A DNA stretch of 64,000 nt, from NCBI RefSeq assembly GCF_017115165.1, contig NZ_JABXKF010000188.1, forward strand, positions 1 to 64,000, written 5' to 3'. Within the stretch, counting starts at the first letter, position 1. Each line of letters starts with the position of its first letter. A program made the translations under genes and the position numbers. This document shows positions 48,431 through 57,706 of this stretch, in pieces. This DNA is from Nostoc sp. LPT. Lineage in GTDB: Bacteria > Cyanobacteriota > Cyanobacteriia > Cyanobacteriales > Nostocaceae. The notes beneath the pieces were generated by a model. That model saw only the letters and a program-made list of their open reading frames with translations, was not told the DNA's origin and ran no database searches.

Positions 48431-48880
48431 TAAAAATCTGGCAATATCAAGGGAGATACCAGGTCTTTCCTGATACGGAATAGACTACAGGAATGCTCAA
48501 GAGCAATTGCCAGCGATCGCGATAAATTATTTTACACTCTCAAAACTCAGTAGTATAAGTAATTTAAAATGCAAAACGAGGGAAGTATCTGCCTACAAAA
48601 TAGCTTAGATTCACTCAACTCCTTTGAACTGAGAACAAGGTTTGAGCGGGCGCGACTTTTAGAAGGACACTTGGTAGAGGACATAACCCTCTTTACCAGT
48701 GTCCTCTACTTCCTGCCCTACTAGTTGATATTTGAGCAAACTCTAGGCTCCAATCGACCATCATAAAAATGAGGTTTTTTTGTGAACCCAATTAATTCAA
48801 GCGGATGTTTCGAGCTATGTAGTGAGGAAAGCTGTCACTAAGTAGTTCTGGGCGTGATTTAAACTAAAGTTTAAAATGCC
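48431..48880. other. Intergenic stretch, nothing recognised
   Basis: About 450 bp; no ORF, tandem repeat or RNA was noted. Confidence 0.45.
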
Positions 48881-49078
48881 TTATTTAGGAGTCGCTGCGG
48901 GAGTAGTTGCAGGAGTCGCTGCGGGAGTCGTGGCAGGAGTAGACTTAGCAGGTGCATCAGTTGGTTCACCTGTAGCAGCTGGAGTAGCAGTACCACCACC
49001 TTCACCACCACCTTCACAAGCCCCAAGAATTGCAGCCAGACTTAACATTAGAGCCAAACCAAAGATTTTTGTTTTCAT
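48881..49078 (-). CDS. Small Ala/Pro/Thr-rich lipoprotein
   Basis: 65 residues. A signal peptide ends in the lipobox LGAC (Cys near residue 21), so the protein should be lipid-anchored. The mature part is EGGGEGGG followed by a low-complexity PATTPAAT tail, typical of a flexible surface tether. GAGGAG sits just before the ATG, supporting expression. The coding repeats (GCAGGAGTCGCTGCGGGAGT type) suggest expansion by slippage. Function unknown. Confidence 0.78.
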   Translation of the reverse strand: MKTKIFGLALMLSLAAILGACEGGGEGGGTATPAATGEPTDAPAKSTPATTPAATPATTPAATPK

Positions 49079-49580
49079 AACTCCTCTTTCACCAATTGTG
49101 GCTAGAACAATTTTTCGCCTGTTGAATACGATACCGTATTTATTGCTTTTTTTAAATTCTGCGAGATTACATACTTAAAAAAAACAATCCTTTGGGGTAT
49201 TGTTTTTGGAATTACGTAGCCTGATTAGTTTCTCTTAACTCAGGAGCAAAACGAAAATTACCAAACTTATTTAGCAAATGGAGCTATGATAGCAAAAAAT
49301 TTTATTTTTTTCACAGAGTATTGCATCTGGCTACCTGACGTTGCCATACTTTAGGGGCGATACCTAAAGGGTAAGCTGTCCAGTTTCTAGTCGCTGATTG
49401 CAAATATTGCATATCTAGGGGATGCAAACATTGATACAGCTACCTATCAGAAAAGTTAAAAGGGTGTAGTCTGTTATGTGTGCTTGTTGCACAGAAGGTT
49501 ATTTTAACCTTAGCAAAACAGACAATCAAGACAATCAATCGAAAGTGCAGTATTTTCTATCTAAAAAAATTTAAAAATTT
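49079..49580. other. Intergenic leader of the ftsI region
   Basis: About 500 bp. Contains an AAAACAAT/ATTGTTTT inverted repeat near 49182-49206 and a CTTTAGG/CCTAAAG hairpin at 49349-49369, about 210 bp before the next gene. No gene is supported. Confidence 0.5.
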
Positions 49581-50258
49581 ATGGTAGTTGCTCGTAAATC
49601 TACTGTTTCTACAAGGGGTAATTGGTTCCGGCGAGATTCTATCCTTTCTTTAGGGAGGCGATCTGCGCGTATGGAGTCAGCAGCACAGAGCGCTTCTACA
49701 CCACTATCATCTCAAAGACAACAGCGTATATCGAAAAATTTAGTGGTTTCTCCCACAAATGAGGCAGTTGTAGCCAAATCAGTGAAACAGTTGGGTAGAC
49801 AACAATTACCAAATCTCAATGAGCAGTTGAATGCGAACCGAAAGACTCTGGGGGTAGGTTTTCTTGGCCTTCCCACAATGCCTAATTCTGGAACCGCACC
49901 TTTGTGGTTGCTGCGCTTGTACACCTTTCATCGTTATTCGTCAGTTGTGGCGTTCTTGTTAGTAGCATCGACACTTACTGTTTATGCTTGGACAGTCTAT
50001 TCTCAAGAGATTTGGGGTCAGTCATATCGCAGACTGCAAAACCTCCAACGTCATGAACGGCTGCTAACAACAACCAACGCGACGCTGAAAAATAAAATGG
50101 CTAATGAAGCAGAACAACCAACAGCAGGGCTGGTATCGCCAACTCCTGAAGGGGTGATTTTTTTGCCTCCAGCATCTCAAAGTCCTAAGCCAGCATTGCC
50201 TAACACAACGCCAAATTCTGAAACGCAACCGCAAACACTCTCGCCACTGGGATACTAA
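49581..50258 (+). CDS. FtsL-like bitopic membrane protein upstream of ftsI
   Basis: 225 residues. A basic, Ser/Gln-rich cytosolic N-terminus (1-115) is followed by one membrane segment (about 120-140, VAFLLVASTLTVYAW) and then a short coiled-coil region (YRRLQNLQRHERLLTTTNAT, LKNKM) and a Pro-rich tail. This topology, position directly before ftsI and the post-membrane coiled coil all resemble FtsL, the divisome partner of FtsI in other bacteria. Sequence similarity to FtsL is weak, so the assignment is an inference from organisation. Confidence 0.6.
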   Translation: MVVARKSTVSTRGNWFRRDSILSLGRRSARMESAAQSASTPLSSQRQQRISKNLVVSPTNEAVVAKSVKQLGRQQLPNLNEQLNANRKTLGVGFLGLPTMPNSGTAPLWLLRLYTFHRYSSVVAFLLVASTLTVYAWTVYSQEIWGQSYRRLQNLQRHERLLTTTNATLKNKMANEAEQPTAGLVSPTPEGVIFLPPASQSPKPALPNTTPNSETQPQTLSPLGY

Positions 50259-50354
50259 TCCCTAAGAGTCATTTGTCATTTGTCATTAGTCATTAGGACT
50301 GAGACTTCTGGTTAATCACAAAAGGCAACAGACAAAGGACAAAGGACGAACCCA

Positions 50355-52193
50355 ATGCAGAAGTCACCAAGCAGAACAAAATTCAGAAAGTTTCAGAATC
50401 CAGAATTCACAGGGCGACACAAGGGTGATAAACGAGGGCTTTTGGGAAAATTAGCCTCTAATATGCAAGACCAAACATCCAACACTAAGTCCCGACTGTT
50501 CATCGTCTGGGGCGTATTAATGGCATCAGGGTTGGGGTTGGCTATTAACTTGTATAATCTACAAATTGTCAAGGGGCCAAAGTTAACTGAACAGGCGCGC
50601 AACCAGCAAATGGTAAATTTGCGACCTTTTATGCCCCGTCGCCCAGTGATAGATCGCAATAGCGATCTGTTGGCTATTGACCGTCCTGTATATACTTTGT
50701 ACGCTCATCCCAAGCTGTTTGATAAGTCTAATGAAGATATGGCAGAGCGACTTGCCCCGATTTTGGCAAAAGATACTGCTGAATTGGTGAAAACTTTTGA
50801 AAGTAAAAAAAGTGGAATTATCCTTGCGCCAGCCTTACCAGAAGAAATTATTGATCGCGTCATCTCTTTGCGCTTAAATGGCCTGGAGTGGATTCAAAAA
50901 TACTCCCGATTTTACCCGCCAGACGATTTGGTTGCTGATGTGGTGGGCTATGTGAATGTTGACCGTCGCGGTCAAGCTGGTGTGGAATACTCTCAAGAGA
51001 AGTTGCTAGAACGTCCTGTGCAAACGGTGCGGCTCAGTCGGTCGGGGAATGGGGCCCTGATGCCCGATCGTGCGCCCGAAGGTTTTTTGCATTTTGACGA
51101 TTTGCGATTACAACTTACTATCGATAGCCGTCTGCAACGAATTGCCCGTGTTGCGCTCAAACAACAGATGGAGAAGTTTGACGCCAAACGTGGGGCGGTA
51201 ATTGTCATGGATGCATTGGATGGTTCCTTACTCGCCCTCGTTTCTCAGCCCACTTATAATCCTAATGAATATACTAAATCTGATATCTCGCTATTTAAAA
51301 ACTGGACAGTAGCGGATCTTTATGAACCGGGATCGACTTTTAAGCCTTTGAATGTGGCGATCGCTCTAGAAAATGGCATCATCAAACCAGATGATATATT
51401 TAATGACTCCGGTTCGATTCGAGTCGCTAATTACACTATCAAAAATGCGATGAATAATGGTAATGGGCGAATCAGCATCGCTCAAATTTTGCAATATTCT
51501 AGCAATATTGGCATGGTGCAAATTATCCAACGTTTAAAGCCTTCAATTTACTACAACTGGTTAGAACGATTGGGACTAGGACAAAAAGTTGATACAGATT
51601 TACCTTTTGAGGTTGGGGGACGGCTCAAAAGTCAAGAAGAATTTATCGCTTCCCCGATTGAAGCAGCTACTACTTCCTTTGGACAAGGCTTTTCCATGAC
51701 ACCGTTACAGTTAGTGCAAATGCACGGTGCTCTAGCGAATGGCGGTAAGTTAGTTACACCCCATGTAGTTCGCGGGTTGATTGATAGCAAAGGGCAGATG
51801 CATGATTCACCCACTCACACCATCCCCCGGCAAATTTTTTCAACCGCAACAACTCAAAAGGTTGTGGAAATGATGGAAACTGTTGTTACTGAAGGCAGCG
51901 GGAAGCCGGCACAAATTCCGGGATATCGCATTGCTGGTAAAACTGGTACAGCCCAAAAAGCTAGTCCCAATGGCGGCTACATCAAGGGTGCGAGAATGAC
52001 CAGTTTCGTGGCTATTTTACCCGTGGAATCTCCTCGCTATGTAGTGTTCGCACTGGTAGATGAGCCAAAAGGAGAAAGTGCCTATGGTTCTACTGTCGCC
52101 GCGCCAATTGTGAAGTCGGTAATCGAAGCACTGATTCCTCTTGAGGAGATTCCACCCAGTAAGGCAATTGAGCAACGGACGCAAGTGCCTTAG
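50355..52193 (+). CDS. ftsI: Peptidoglycan D,D-transpeptidase FtsI/PBP2-class
   Basis: 612 residues. It cross-links septal peptidoglycan. A short cytosolic N-terminus, one membrane segment (about 47-68), the PBP dimerisation domain (MPRRPVIDRNSDLLAIDRPV) and the transpeptidase domain with SxxK (GSTFK, Ser327), SSN and KTGTAQ (Lys529). It lies 96 bp after the FtsL-like gene on the same strand and is probably co-expressed with it. A purine-rich 8-bp tandem repeat follows. Confidence 0.95.
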   Translation: MQKSPSRTKFRKFQNPEFTGRHKGDKRGLLGKLASNMQDQTSNTKSRLFIVWGVLMASGLGLAINLYNLQIVKGPKLTEQARNQQMVNLRPFMPRRPVIDRNSDLLAIDRPVYTLYAHPKLFDKSNEDMAERLAPILAKDTAELVKTFESKKSGIILAPALPEEIIDRVISLRLNGLEWIQKYSRFYPPDDLVADVVGYVNVDRRGQAGVEYSQEKLLERPVQTVRLSRSGNGALMPDRAPEGFLHFDDLRLQLTIDSRLQRIARVALKQQMEKFDAKRGAVIVMDALDGSLLALVSQPTYNPNEYTKSDISLFKNWTVADLYEPGSTFKPLNVAIALENGIIKPDDIFNDSGSIRVANYTIKNAMNNGNGRISIAQILQYSSNIGMVQIIQRLKPSIYYNWLERLGLGQKVDTDLPFEVGGRLKSQEEFIASPIEAATTSFGQGFSMTPLQLVQMHGALANGGKLVTPHVVRGLIDSKGQMHDSPTHTIPRQIFSTATTQKVVEMMETVVTEGSGKPAQIPGYRIAGKTGTAQKASPNGGYIKGARMTSFVAILPVESPRYVVFALVDEPKGESAYGSTVAAPIVKSVIEALIPLEEIPPSKAIEQRTQVP

Positions 52194-52196
52194 GGA

Positions 52197-52272
52197 TTAG
52201 GGAGCAGGGGAGCAGGGGAGCAGGGGAGCAGAGGGAGCAGGGGGAGATGAGGGAGCAGGGGGAGATGAGGGG
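52197..52272. repeat. GGGGAGCA-type tandem repeat
   Basis: About nine imperfect copies of an 8-bp AGGGGAGC unit, with GGGGGAGATGA variants, immediately after ftsI. Confidence 0.85.
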
Positions 52273-52405
52273 GAATTATTGAACAAGTCTCTCCCTTATC
52301 TCCCTCATTTCTTCTCCATACCCCTTTATTTTGAAACTTAATCTTTCTTTATAACCAGGGAAAGATGTACACAAAGCTACTTGTGTGAAAAGTTAAGTAT
52401 TAGAG

Positions 52406-53545
52406 GTGAAATTAATTTCTCACTTTTGCAAAGCTACCAAAGATTCCATGCAAAGCAATTTAGTTATATTTCCTAAAGCTGGGGCTGCGAAAAATAGCAC
52501 GCAAACAGAAGAAAGAACAATTACCCAGTACGACCATGCTGAGGAGCAATTTATAGAACTGCTAGCAATGGAGGATTTGGACAATCAACTGGATGTAAAA
52601 CCTGCAAGAGCTAGTCAGTTTGAACAGTCGCTCTCTATGGCAATTGGCGCTGCTTATGGAAACGATCGCTCTGATGAACAGGCTCACCGTTTTCTCCAAC
52701 GGATACTTTATCGAATTAATCGGCTAAAACTGTTTTGGTACGACGATTTGCGGCATTATACCAATGAGCGATCGCTGTATTTGTACTCTTGTCGTGACAA
52801 AATTGAAGCTGCTTGGCAACAGTGGGAATTGGCACAAATCGATGTGGCTGCATTGCAACAATTGGATGTAAAACAAGCTTTAATTGAGCGTGCATCTGCC
52901 GATTTAAATCCACCTTTATCGGAGGATAGCCGCTACATTCGTGAGGAAATGACTGAAGCTGGCTATCGTCATTTGCTAGCGATCGGCTCCTTTGATGGTT
53001 TGGTTGAAGGTAGTCGTCTTTGCTACGTATTGGGTGGTGCTGCTAATGAAGTGCAGTGTACGCTGGTGCGAGTACTATTAGAAGAATACGGCAACGGTCG
53101 TTTATCCCGCAAGCACTCGACATTTTTTGCTCAAATGCTGGCTGAGTTTGGGATGAATACTGAACCAGAAGGATACTTCGATTTAGTGCCTTGGGAAGTC
53201 CTAGCTTGCGATAATCATAACTTTTTGACCACTGATCGCAAACGCTATTTCCTACGTTACAGTGGGGCGTTGACATTTTTTGAGGTGGCTGGTCCTGCGG
53301 CTTACAAAAACTATCTGGCGGCAGCGCAACGCTTGGGACTCTCAGAGGCGGCGATGGGTTATTGGGAACTACACATCAGGGAAGATGAACGCCACGGTCG
53401 TTGGATGTTAGATGATGTAGCTTTGCCTTTGGCAGAACGGTATCCCAATGATGCGTGGGAACTGCTGCTTGGCTATGACCAGGAGAAACGAATGGGCGAT
53501 CGCGCCGCTAGTGCTGTTATGCGATCGATACGCGAAGCAGAATAA
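52406..53545 (+). CDS. Iron-containing redox enzyme (heme-oxygenase-like fold)
   Basis: 379 residues from a GTG; ATG at 52448 is an alternative start. The C-terminal two thirds are helical, with candidate iron ligands EVQCTLVRVLLEEYGNG (Glu), HSTFF and the late ELHIREDERHGRWM (Glu/Asp/His). This pattern fits the heme-oxygenase-like diiron or iron redox family common in cyanobacteria (DUF3865-like relatives). The reaction is unknown. There is no adjacent biosynthetic partner. Confidence 0.75.
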   Translation: MKLISHFCKATKDSMQSNLVIFPKAGAAKNSTQTEERTITQYDHAEEQFIELLAMEDLDNQLDVKPARASQFEQSLSMAIGAAYGNDRSDEQAHRFLQRILYRINRLKLFWYDDLRHYTNERSLYLYSCRDKIEAAWQQWELAQIDVAALQQLDVKQALIERASADLNPPLSEDSRYIREEMTEAGYRHLLAIGSFDGLVEGSRLCYVLGGAANEVQCTLVRVLLEEYGNGRLSRKHSTFFAQMLAEFGMNTEPEGYFDLVPWEVLACDNHNFLTTDRKRYFLRYSGALTFFEVAGPAAYKNYLAAAQRLGLSEAAMGYWELHIREDERHGRWMLDDVALPLAERYPNDAWELLLGYDQEKRMGDRAASAVMRSIREAE

Positions 53546-53764
53546 GCCGCTTTACTCGCTTTGCTCAATCCAAAAAATTATAAATAGCAGGTTATTCTTA
53601 GCGTTTTAATTCGACATTATTTAAGTCATTTTATTGCTAATTCATCTGCAAATACATTTTTTTAGCAACCCTTTGCTAAAAGAATAGTTTTTATTGCCTA
53701 AATACAAGGTAATAAATAACCTCATATTAGATTGATTATACCATACACTTTGAAGTGCAGTCAA

Positions 53765-54460
53765 ATGAAAAATATCTTTTTTTGCCCTGAAGAATCTAAT
53801 TTCTACTCCAACTGCTTAGAAAGCTTTGTGATCAGAAATTGTCAAAATTCTGAATCTATTGTGGAGTTTGGTTCAGGAGATGGCAGCCCTGTAATTAATT
53901 CCTTATTGAGAAACAAGTTTGATGGAGTCATTCAGGGATTTGAATTAAATACTTCTGCATGGAAAGTCGCAAATTCAACCATTGATGAATACAATCTCAC
54001 TAGTAAATACATCATCCATAATTCATCTTTGTTTAATTCTTCTCAACCCGATGCTGAGTATCTTGTAGCCAATCCACCCTATCTTCCCGCACCAGATAAC
54101 GATATTTATATGCCATTATTATTTGGGGGTATAGATGGAGCTACAGTTACCAACGAGCTTTTATCGTTAGGTTATAAAAATGTGTTGGTTTTAATATCTA
54201 GCTTTTCTAATCCAATAAATACATTGAACTTAGCAAAACAGAATGGTTATTATGTTCAAAACTTCATGGTGTTACCTTTGCAGTTTGGCTACTATAGCTC
54301 CGATCCCAAGGTAAAGAAGCACATCGAAAAACTCAAAAAAAATCAGATGGCATTTTATTCTGGTAATTATTATTTTTTAGCTGGAGTTTTATTTAAAAAA
54401 TGCCAGGAGTCTGTAATTGATTTATCTAATCAATTAGCTCAGGTGATGACTAGTTTATGA
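53765..54460 (+). CDS. SAM-dependent methyltransferase (HemK/N6A-like motif)
   Basis: About 231 residues from the ATG at 53765. Motif I is VEFGSGDGSPVI and motif IV is VANPPYLP; the NPPY tetrad is typical of enzymes that methylate a planar amide or amino nitrogen, as in PrmC/HemK or N6-adenine methyltransferases. The protein lacks a target-recognition domain, so the substrate is unclear. A TTG at 53732 is an alternative start. AT-rich composition may mark foreign origin. Confidence 0.75.
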   Translation: MKNIFFCPEESNFYSNCLESFVIRNCQNSESIVEFGSGDGSPVINSLLRNKFDGVIQGFELNTSAWKVANSTIDEYNLTSKYIIHNSSLFNSSQPDAEYLVANPPYLPAPDNDIYMPLLFGGIDGATVTNELLSLGYKNVLVLISSFSNPINTLNLAKQNGYYVQNFMVLPLQFGYYSSDPKVKKHIEKLKKNQMAFYSGNYYFLAGVLFKKCQESVIDLSNQLAQVMTSL

Positions 54461-54510
54461 AAATCGAGAACAACTTAGCAATGATGTCATCCCTTGCCTA
54501 AAGTACGATG

Positions 54511-54535
54511 TGTCTCTAAGCGCGGCCTAGAGACA
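54511..54535. terminator. Candidate hairpin between convergent genes
   Basis: TGTCTCTA and TAGAGACA pair perfectly around a 9-base GC-rich loop, between the methyltransferase gene and the HAF-repeat gene. No long U-tract. Confidence 0.45.
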
Positions 54536-54613
54536 TATCTCAAAGATTTTCAACTAGCATTTTTATAAATGCATATTTCCAACTGATCATTTTTTCTGCC
54601 TAAAGTTGTTGCA

Positions 54614-55789
54614 TTAACTTGTTTGTTGTATGGTTGCATTGCTAGAGTGAGGTTTGCGCTTGAACGTTGCAAATAAAATTACAACAGCACCAAACGACAA
54701 AATAGGAACACCTGAAGTTGGTTCAGCTACAGAGACAGATGAGGTTGGCGTCAAGAGGAAGGCGTGTAATTCACCATTAACTGCACCACGACCGACAATT
54801 TGTCCATTATTATTAATGGCAGATGCTGCTGTCAAGGTAAAGCCAGCCTCTGAACCAGGAGCAATTAGGTCATTTAAGTCGTAGAGAGTGTTATCACTAT
54901 AAAGAAAAGCCCGTAAACCATTGCCATCTGCGGCAAAAAAGTTATTGTTAGTGCCAGAAAACCCGACTACTTGACCCAAATTATTGATCCCCAAACCAGT
55001 ACTAAATAAATCTGTAGGACGTAACCTACCGAGGTCTTGCAGTCCTGTGCTGGAACTGTACAGAAAAGTACGAGTATCATTTACGCCAGTGAGTCCCGAA
55101 CTACCAACTACCTGTCCTGAGTCATTAATATCGTTTGCTTGACTGTATCTGTCACCAGGGAGGGTACCGAGATTAGTGATTATACCGTTGTCGGATAAAA
55201 AGGCTCGGCCGGAAGAACCGAAAATGCCAACTACCTGACTTAGATTATTTATGCCATAGGCAACATAATTTTCATTTAAGTTACTGTTAATAATAGTCGT
55301 CGTACCATTGTTGTATTGGAAAGCGGCTCCAAAGGGAAAGGCAAGTTTTGGGAATATACCGCCACCATTTGTACCGCCAACTACCTCACCTAAGTTATTG
55401 ATAGCATAAGGAATGCCTTTAAGACCGATATTTTGCGTTGTTCCATCACTGTAAATAAAGGCGTTATTATCACTGTCAGTTTTACCGATGGAATTACCAA
55501 TTACTTGCCCCAAGTTATTGATACCAGCCACTCCAAGTTGACTATCACCAGGCAATGGACTAATTTTTTGCAGCGAACCGTTGCTGTAAAAAAAAGAACC
55601 GCTTAAAGTATTAATGGCTATCTCACCTGAGTTATTAATATCTGTAGCGTAACTGTAAGCTTCTCCTGTAAGATTGCCTAAGTCAGTAACTGAGTATAAA
55701 GATACCGCCAATGCCGACTTGGATGCAGTCAGACTGATTGCGGTGAAGGTTATTGCTGTTATACAGGATTTCCACTTAAGTAAAACCAT
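54614..55789 (-). CDS. Secreted HAF-repeat protein with PEP-CTERM-like anchor
   Basis: 391 residues. A signal peptide (about 1-28, SKSALAVS) precedes repeated units of the form INNLGQVVG / YATDINNSGEIA, each ending in a FLYSDGT-like strand; these are HAF-type extracellular repeats. The C-terminus (VAEPTSGVPILSFGAVVILF, then FKRK) is a PEP-CTERM-like sorting signal with Ala replacing the first Pro residue. It should be exported and processed by an exosortase, none of which lies in the window. Confidence 0.82.
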   Translation of the reverse strand: MVLLKWKSCITAITFTAISLTASKSALAVSLYSVTDLGNLTGEAYSYATDINNSGEIAINTLSGSFFYSNGSLQKISPLPGDSQLGVAGINNLGQVIGNSIGKTDSDNNAFIYSDGTTQNIGLKGIPYAINNLGEVVGGTNGGGIFPKLAFPFGAAFQYNNGTTTIINSNLNENYVAYGINNLSQVVGIFGSSGRAFLSDNGIITNLGTLPGDRYSQANDINDSGQVVGSSGLTGVNDTRTFLYSSSTGLQDLGRLRPTDLFSTGLGINNLGQVVGFSGTNNNFFAADGNGLRAFLYSDNTLYDLNDLIAPGSEAGFTLTAASAINNNGQIVGRGAVNGELHAFLLTPTSSVSVAEPTSGVPILSFGAVVILFATFKRKPHSSNATIQQTS

Positions 55790-55824
55790 GTTACTTTGCC
55801 GTGATTTTCTATTACCCTACCAAA

Positions 55825-56847
55825 TTACCACTGAACAGTAGAGGCGTGAACTGCCGTATCTGGGTAATCGCTAAATACGCCATCAACACCTAAGTTGAAA
55901 AATAGTTCATATTCACCTTGAGGATTTCCTTGAAAATCCAGTGGCAAAAAACAGTCTTCATTGCGGAAAGTCCAGACATGAACTAGCAAACCAGCCGCAT
56001 GAGCATCGATGACTAAAGATGTAGGCGATGTCTGGCGACAAGCCGCTTTGCGTCTACGCAATTTACCATTGCTGTCTCTAGGAACCAGTAAATTTTTATG
56101 AATCCCAATCGCCTGTGCATATTCAGCAATTTCTGCTAAACCTGATGCTGTGACTAAATCTGTATAGGTGCGTTCGCAGCCACTAACGACAAAATCATAA
56201 GGTTTACCACTGTTATTCAGCAATTGCACCAGAGGTAAATCAGTCTTTGTGGATAAATCTTGTAAATTACCCACTTCAAAAGACTGAATGAAAACAGGTG
56301 CGTTAGCTCCCTGATAACCGTTAGCTGTTAAAGTTGCAAGTAGGGGTGCTTCTAGGGCTAACCCAATAGATTGAAAGTAAGTTGGGTGCTTAGTTTCTGG
56401 GTAAATGCCAATCGCCCGATTAATTTCGCCACTTTTAACCTTGACTAAATCGATGATTTCTTGCAGTGTGGGAATTTCTAAGAGTCCATCATAGGCGGTA
56501 TTTTGCGATCGCAGTTGGGGAATTCGCTCTTTAGCTCGTAGTGTTTTCAGTTCTTTTAGGGTAAAGTCTTCAGTAAACCAGCCAGTTTTTGTTTCGCCAT
56601 CAATTATTTTAGTGGTTTGAAGATGAGCAAATTCTGGATGGCTTGCAACGTTGGTGGTTTCAGAAATCTCATTTTCATGACGAGCAATTAAAACGGTGTC
56701 TTTGGTAGAAACTAAATCAGGTTCAATATAATCAGCCCCAAGTGCGATCGCTAACTCATAAGCAGCTAAAGTATGTTCCGGACGATAGCCGCTAGCACCC
56801 CGGTGTGCAATGATAATTGGAGATGCGTCTTGCAAAGTTGTAGTCAT
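55825..56847 (-). CDS. Glycerophosphodiester phosphodiesterase
   Basis: About 340 residues, GDPD family. HRGASGYRPEHTLAAYELA, IEPDLVSTKD, HEN and GVFSDYPD provide the catalytic His pair and metal ligands; it hydrolyses glycerophosphodiesters to glycerol-3-phosphate. ATG 56847 is preceded by AGGTGGG. Near residue 270 the family-typical NGKL...PTSLV is interrupted by RRRKAACRQTS, encoded by a dispersed repeat. The insertion keeps the frame and lies in a loop, so activity may persist. No signal peptide is visible. Confidence 0.92.
   Translation of the reverse strand: MTTTLQDASPIIIAHRGASGYRPEHTLAAYELAIALGADYIEPDLVSTKDTVLIARHENEISETTNVASHPEFAHLQTTKIIDGETKTGWFTEDFTLKELKTLRAKERIPQLRSQNTAYDGLLEIPTLQEIIDLVKVKSGEINRAIGIYPETKHPTYFQSIGLALEAPLLATLTANGYQGANAPVFIQSFEVGNLQDLSTKTDLPLVQLLNNSGKPYDFVVSGCERTYTDLVTASGLAEIAEYAQAIGIHKNLLVPRDSNGKLRRRKAACRQTSPTSLVIDAHAAGLLVHVWTFRNEDCFLPLDFQGNPQGEYELFFNLGVDGVFSDYPDTAVHASTVQW
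56019..56061. repeat. Small dispersed repeat inside glycerophosphodiesterase gene
   Basis: The GC-rich segment TGGCGACAAGCCGCTTTGCG, with neighbouring GGCGATGTC and CGTCTACGC, resembles small Nostoc palindromic repeats and encodes the extra RRRKAACRQ peptide. Confidence 0.65.
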
Positions 56848-57706
56848 TACTTTACCCACCTACACAGAAGAAAGCTATCCGTAGTATGTCGTAGAGAAGC
56901 AGTGCGCGATCAGAATTTGATGCTGTAGCCACTTACATCAACTAGTAGGTGTACTTGACCAACCATTTTGTCAACCGTATTGGGTTAACGATATTGCGTT
57001 AATAATATCAAAGGTGGATAAATCCAGATCCAATACATTAATCGAGATTCGGAAAAACTCACAATTCAATACAGTTTAGTTTTTTATCGAAACCAAAAAA
57101 CAAGTATTTTTAGTCTTGCGATCGCTACTCAACCTAAAATTATTTTTAACTCAGGGTAAGTCAAGACAAATAAAACTGTCTAAAGAGGGTTGTAATTTTT
57201 CATTGGTAAGAGTTTAACTAGTCTTTATCTTGAATAATATAGTTATTGTTTATTCCTAGTGAATTAATTGTTGGCTGATAGTTGAATTATTCAATAAGTA
57301 TTAAATTAATCAAATCTGCCATTATAATACCACTAAATCGATACAGTATTAGTCATATTTAAAAAACTAATTATTGAAGAATAAGTATTGCTATTAAATA
57401 ATAAATCTGTCATATTTAAGAGTTTTATTATCGTAAATTCAAGGTTTTAAGACCCCTACATCTATATGTAGCACCAGTTTCAGTCGGGGTTTAAATGGAA
57501 CGTAGTTGCCACAACGCTCTTAACCCGCGCAAGGCACTTCTCTTCTCTACGAGACGCTACGCGAACGTCTGAAATGTCTAAAATATTTGAATTTTGAATG
57601 CGTGAATTTTGAATTGTTAATCCCTACCTATGCAAGTAAATTCAGGAATCAAATCGGATTTATAGATAATTAATTTGTTTTATTGTTCTATAATAGCAAT
57701 TTAACC
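56848..57706. other. Divergent intergenic region
   Basis: About 860 bp, mostly AT-rich. A repeat fragment CTCTACGAGACGCTACGCG lies at about 57543-57565, similar to those near 36490. No gene supported. Confidence 0.55.
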
